From Phycisphaerales bacterium (GTDB lineage: Bacteria > Planctomycetota > Phycisphaerae > Phycisphaerales > UBA1924), in the NCBI GenBank assembly GCA_019747615.1, contig JAIEQQ010000741.1, positions 1-14,473 on the forward strand: 14,473 nt of DNA. Reading direction: 5' to 3'. The notes under the pieces were generated by a model that saw nothing but the letters and a program-made list of their open reading frames with translations, was not told where the DNA came from and searched no databases. Below, piece after piece: positions 13,362 to 14,473 of this stretch. The translations under genes were made by a program, and so were the position numbers. How positions within the stretch are numbered: the stretch's first letter is position 1; each line of letters starts with the position of its first letter.

Positions 13362-14417
13362 TCACGCCGCGAGCATGCGGTCCAGCTTGTCGGGCATGTT
13401 CGCGCTGGCAATCGCATCATCGCGGCTGATCATCCCGTTGAAATACAACTCCGAGATGCTCCGATCCAGCGTCTGCATGCCCATCGCCCGGCTCGTCTCG
13501 ATCACGTTCGGAATCTCGAACGTCCGGTTCTCGCGGATCAGGTTCCGCACCGCCGGAGTACACAGCAGCACCTCAACTGCGGGGCACATGCCCACCTTGT
13601 CGATGCGGCTGAAGAGCGTCTGGCTTACCACCGCCTGCAGCGTGTTGCTCAGCATCGCGCGGATCTGGTTCTGCTGGTTCGCGGGGTACATGTCGATGAT
13701 GCGCTCGACCGTCTGGGCGGCGCTGCAAGTGTGCAGCGTGCTGAGCACCAAGTGGCCCGTCTCGGCGGCGGTGATCGCCAGCTGCGTCGTGTCCAGGTCG
13801 CGCATTTCACCGACCAGCACGATGTCCGGGTCCTGACGCAGCGCGTGCTTGAGCGCACTGGAAAAGCTCGGCATGTCGCTGCCCAGTTCGCGCTGCTCGA
13901 TCAGCGAGCGGTCGCTGTTGAACGTGTACTCCACCGGGTCCTCGAGCGTGATGATGTGCTTGCTGTACCGCTCGTTCATGCTCTGGATCATCGCCGCCAG
14001 CGTCGTGCTCTTGCCCGAGCCGGTATCGCCCGTCACCAGCACAAGCCCGCGCGGCAGATACGTCAGCCGCGTGATCACCTCCGGCAGGTTCAGCTTCTCC
14101 AGCGGCGGCACCTTCGTCTTGACCACGCGCATCGCGAAGCCCAGCGAGCCCTTCTGCATGTGGACGTTCACGCGATAGCGTGCCAAACCCTCCGCGTAGT
14201 AGCTGAAGTCCGCGTCCTTATTCGCGGCGAACCGCCCCTGTGCATCCTTGTTGGCCATCGTCTCAAGGAACTGCATGAGCGTCTCGTTGCTCAGCAGCGG
14301 CATGTCCATCGGCGTCATCACGGTGTGCACTCGCATCACCGGCGGGTGCCCCGCCACCATGTGAATGTCCGACGCCTCGGCTTCCATCGCCGCTTTGAGA
14401 ATGTCCAGGAGCGTCAT
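13362..14417 (-). CDS. pilT: PilT type IV pilus retraction ATPase
   Basis: Hexameric cytoplasmic ATPase that powers pilus disassembly and twitching. The 351-residue length is normal for PilT and shorter than PilB/GspE. Residues 1-100 form the PAS-like N-terminal domain, opening with the PilT-type MTLLDILKAAMEAEASDIHM. Walker A is GDTGSGKST (130-138, K136). The Asp box is TLEDPVEY (157-164). Walker B is DIVLVGEMRD (198-207) with E204, and the His box is GHLVLSTLHT (221-230). AVRNLIRE (289-296) is the C-terminal retraction motif of PilT (AIRNLIRE in the classical protein), which separates it from assembly ATPases. GGAGGA lies eight bases before the ATG at 14417, one of the few strong Shine-Dalgarno sites here. 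PilC follows on the same strand. PilB is not in the window and may lie to the right. Confidence 0.96.
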   Translation of the reverse strand: MTLLDILKAAMEAEASDIHMVAGHPPVMRVHTVMTPMDMPLLSNETLMQFLETMANKDAQGRFAANKDADFSYYAEGLARYRVNVHMQKGSLGFAMRVVKTKVPPLEKLNLPEVITRLTYLPRGLVLVTGDTGSGKSTTLAAMIQSMNERYSKHIITLEDPVEYTFNSDRSLIEQRELGSDMPSFSSALKHALRQDPDIVLVGEMRDLDTTQLAITAAETGHLVLSTLHTCSAAQTVERIIDMYPANQQNQIRAMLSNTLQAVVSQTLFSRIDKVGMCPAVEVLLCTPAVRNLIRENRTFEIPNVIETSRAMGMQTLDRSISELYFNGMISRDDAIASANMPDKLDRMLAA

Positions 14418-14425
14418 GTTCGTCT

Positions 14426-14431
14426 TCCTCC
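14426..14431 (-). promoter_or_regulatory. Strong ribosome binding site of pilT
   Basis: GGAGGA on the minus strand is eight bases from the ATG at 14417. It contrasts with the central plus-strand genes, which have no such site. The promoter of the operon is not visible in the 50 bases that remain to the window edge. Confidence 0.75.
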
Positions 14432-14473
14432 GGCAAGTGCGCGTTGGCTTTGGTTCTCGGCGCGATGCTTCGC

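Noticed and set aside
14414..14473. Possible end of an upstream minus-strand gene whose TGA would overlap the pilT ATG (ATGA), giving about 19 residues
   Set aside because: All three minus-strand frames are nearly open over so short a stretch and the 19 residues match nothing I recognise as PilB or another pilus protein. Sequence to the right of the window is needed.

Overview
The window looks like GC-rich bacterial chromosome. The gene style suggests Planctomycetota, possibly a Phycisphaerae-like lineage: a bacterial kynurenine-pathway pair, very large PilX-like pilus proteins with calcium-loop motifs, long low-complexity tails, and few Shine-Dalgarno sites outside the pilus operon. This placement is inferred from family resemblance only; there is no rRNA or other marker. 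I see no mobile element, CRISPR array, tRNA or rRNA. No stretch over 300 bases lacks a gene.

Left part (1-1544, minus strand): a kynurenine/tryptophan catabolic pair. 3-Hydroxyanthranilate 3,4-dioxygenase is followed by 2-amino-3-carboxymuconate-6-semialdehyde decarboxylase, which runs off the left edge. These are consecutive steps: the dioxygenase makes the unstable semialdehyde and the decarboxylase removes it, steering carbon away from quinolinate/NAD and towards 2-aminomuconate. A degenerate 8-bp tandem repeat lies over the 3' end of the dioxygenase gene.

Centre (1624-7368, plus strand): three housekeeping-type genes. They are a guanine deaminase divergent from the kynurenine pair, a PcrA/UvrD-type helicase with a C-terminal Tudor-like RNA-polymerase-binding domain, and pyruvate kinase. 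None has a Shine-Dalgarno site. Each has a TANNNT hexamer 5-7 bases before its ATG, as does the dioxygenase, which suggests leaderless transcription. Two GC-rich hairpins follow pyruvate kinase and separate it from the convergent pilus operon.

Right part (7498-14417, minus strand, read from right to left): a type IV pilus/type II secretion-like operon. The order is PilT retraction ATPase, PilC inner-membrane platform protein, PilV/GspI-like pseudopilin, a 959-residue PilX/GspK-like protein with EF-hand-type calcium loops, and a PilW/GspJ-like pseudopilin. PilT powers disassembly, PilC anchors the ATPase, and the last three would form a pilus-tip or pseudopilus-priming complex. PilB, the major pilin, the secretin and the prepilin peptidase are not in the window. 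The points most worth a second look are the calcium-loop PilX protein, the twin GGA-loop hairpins between pilT and pilC, the repeated leaderless-promoter pattern, and the octamer repeat.
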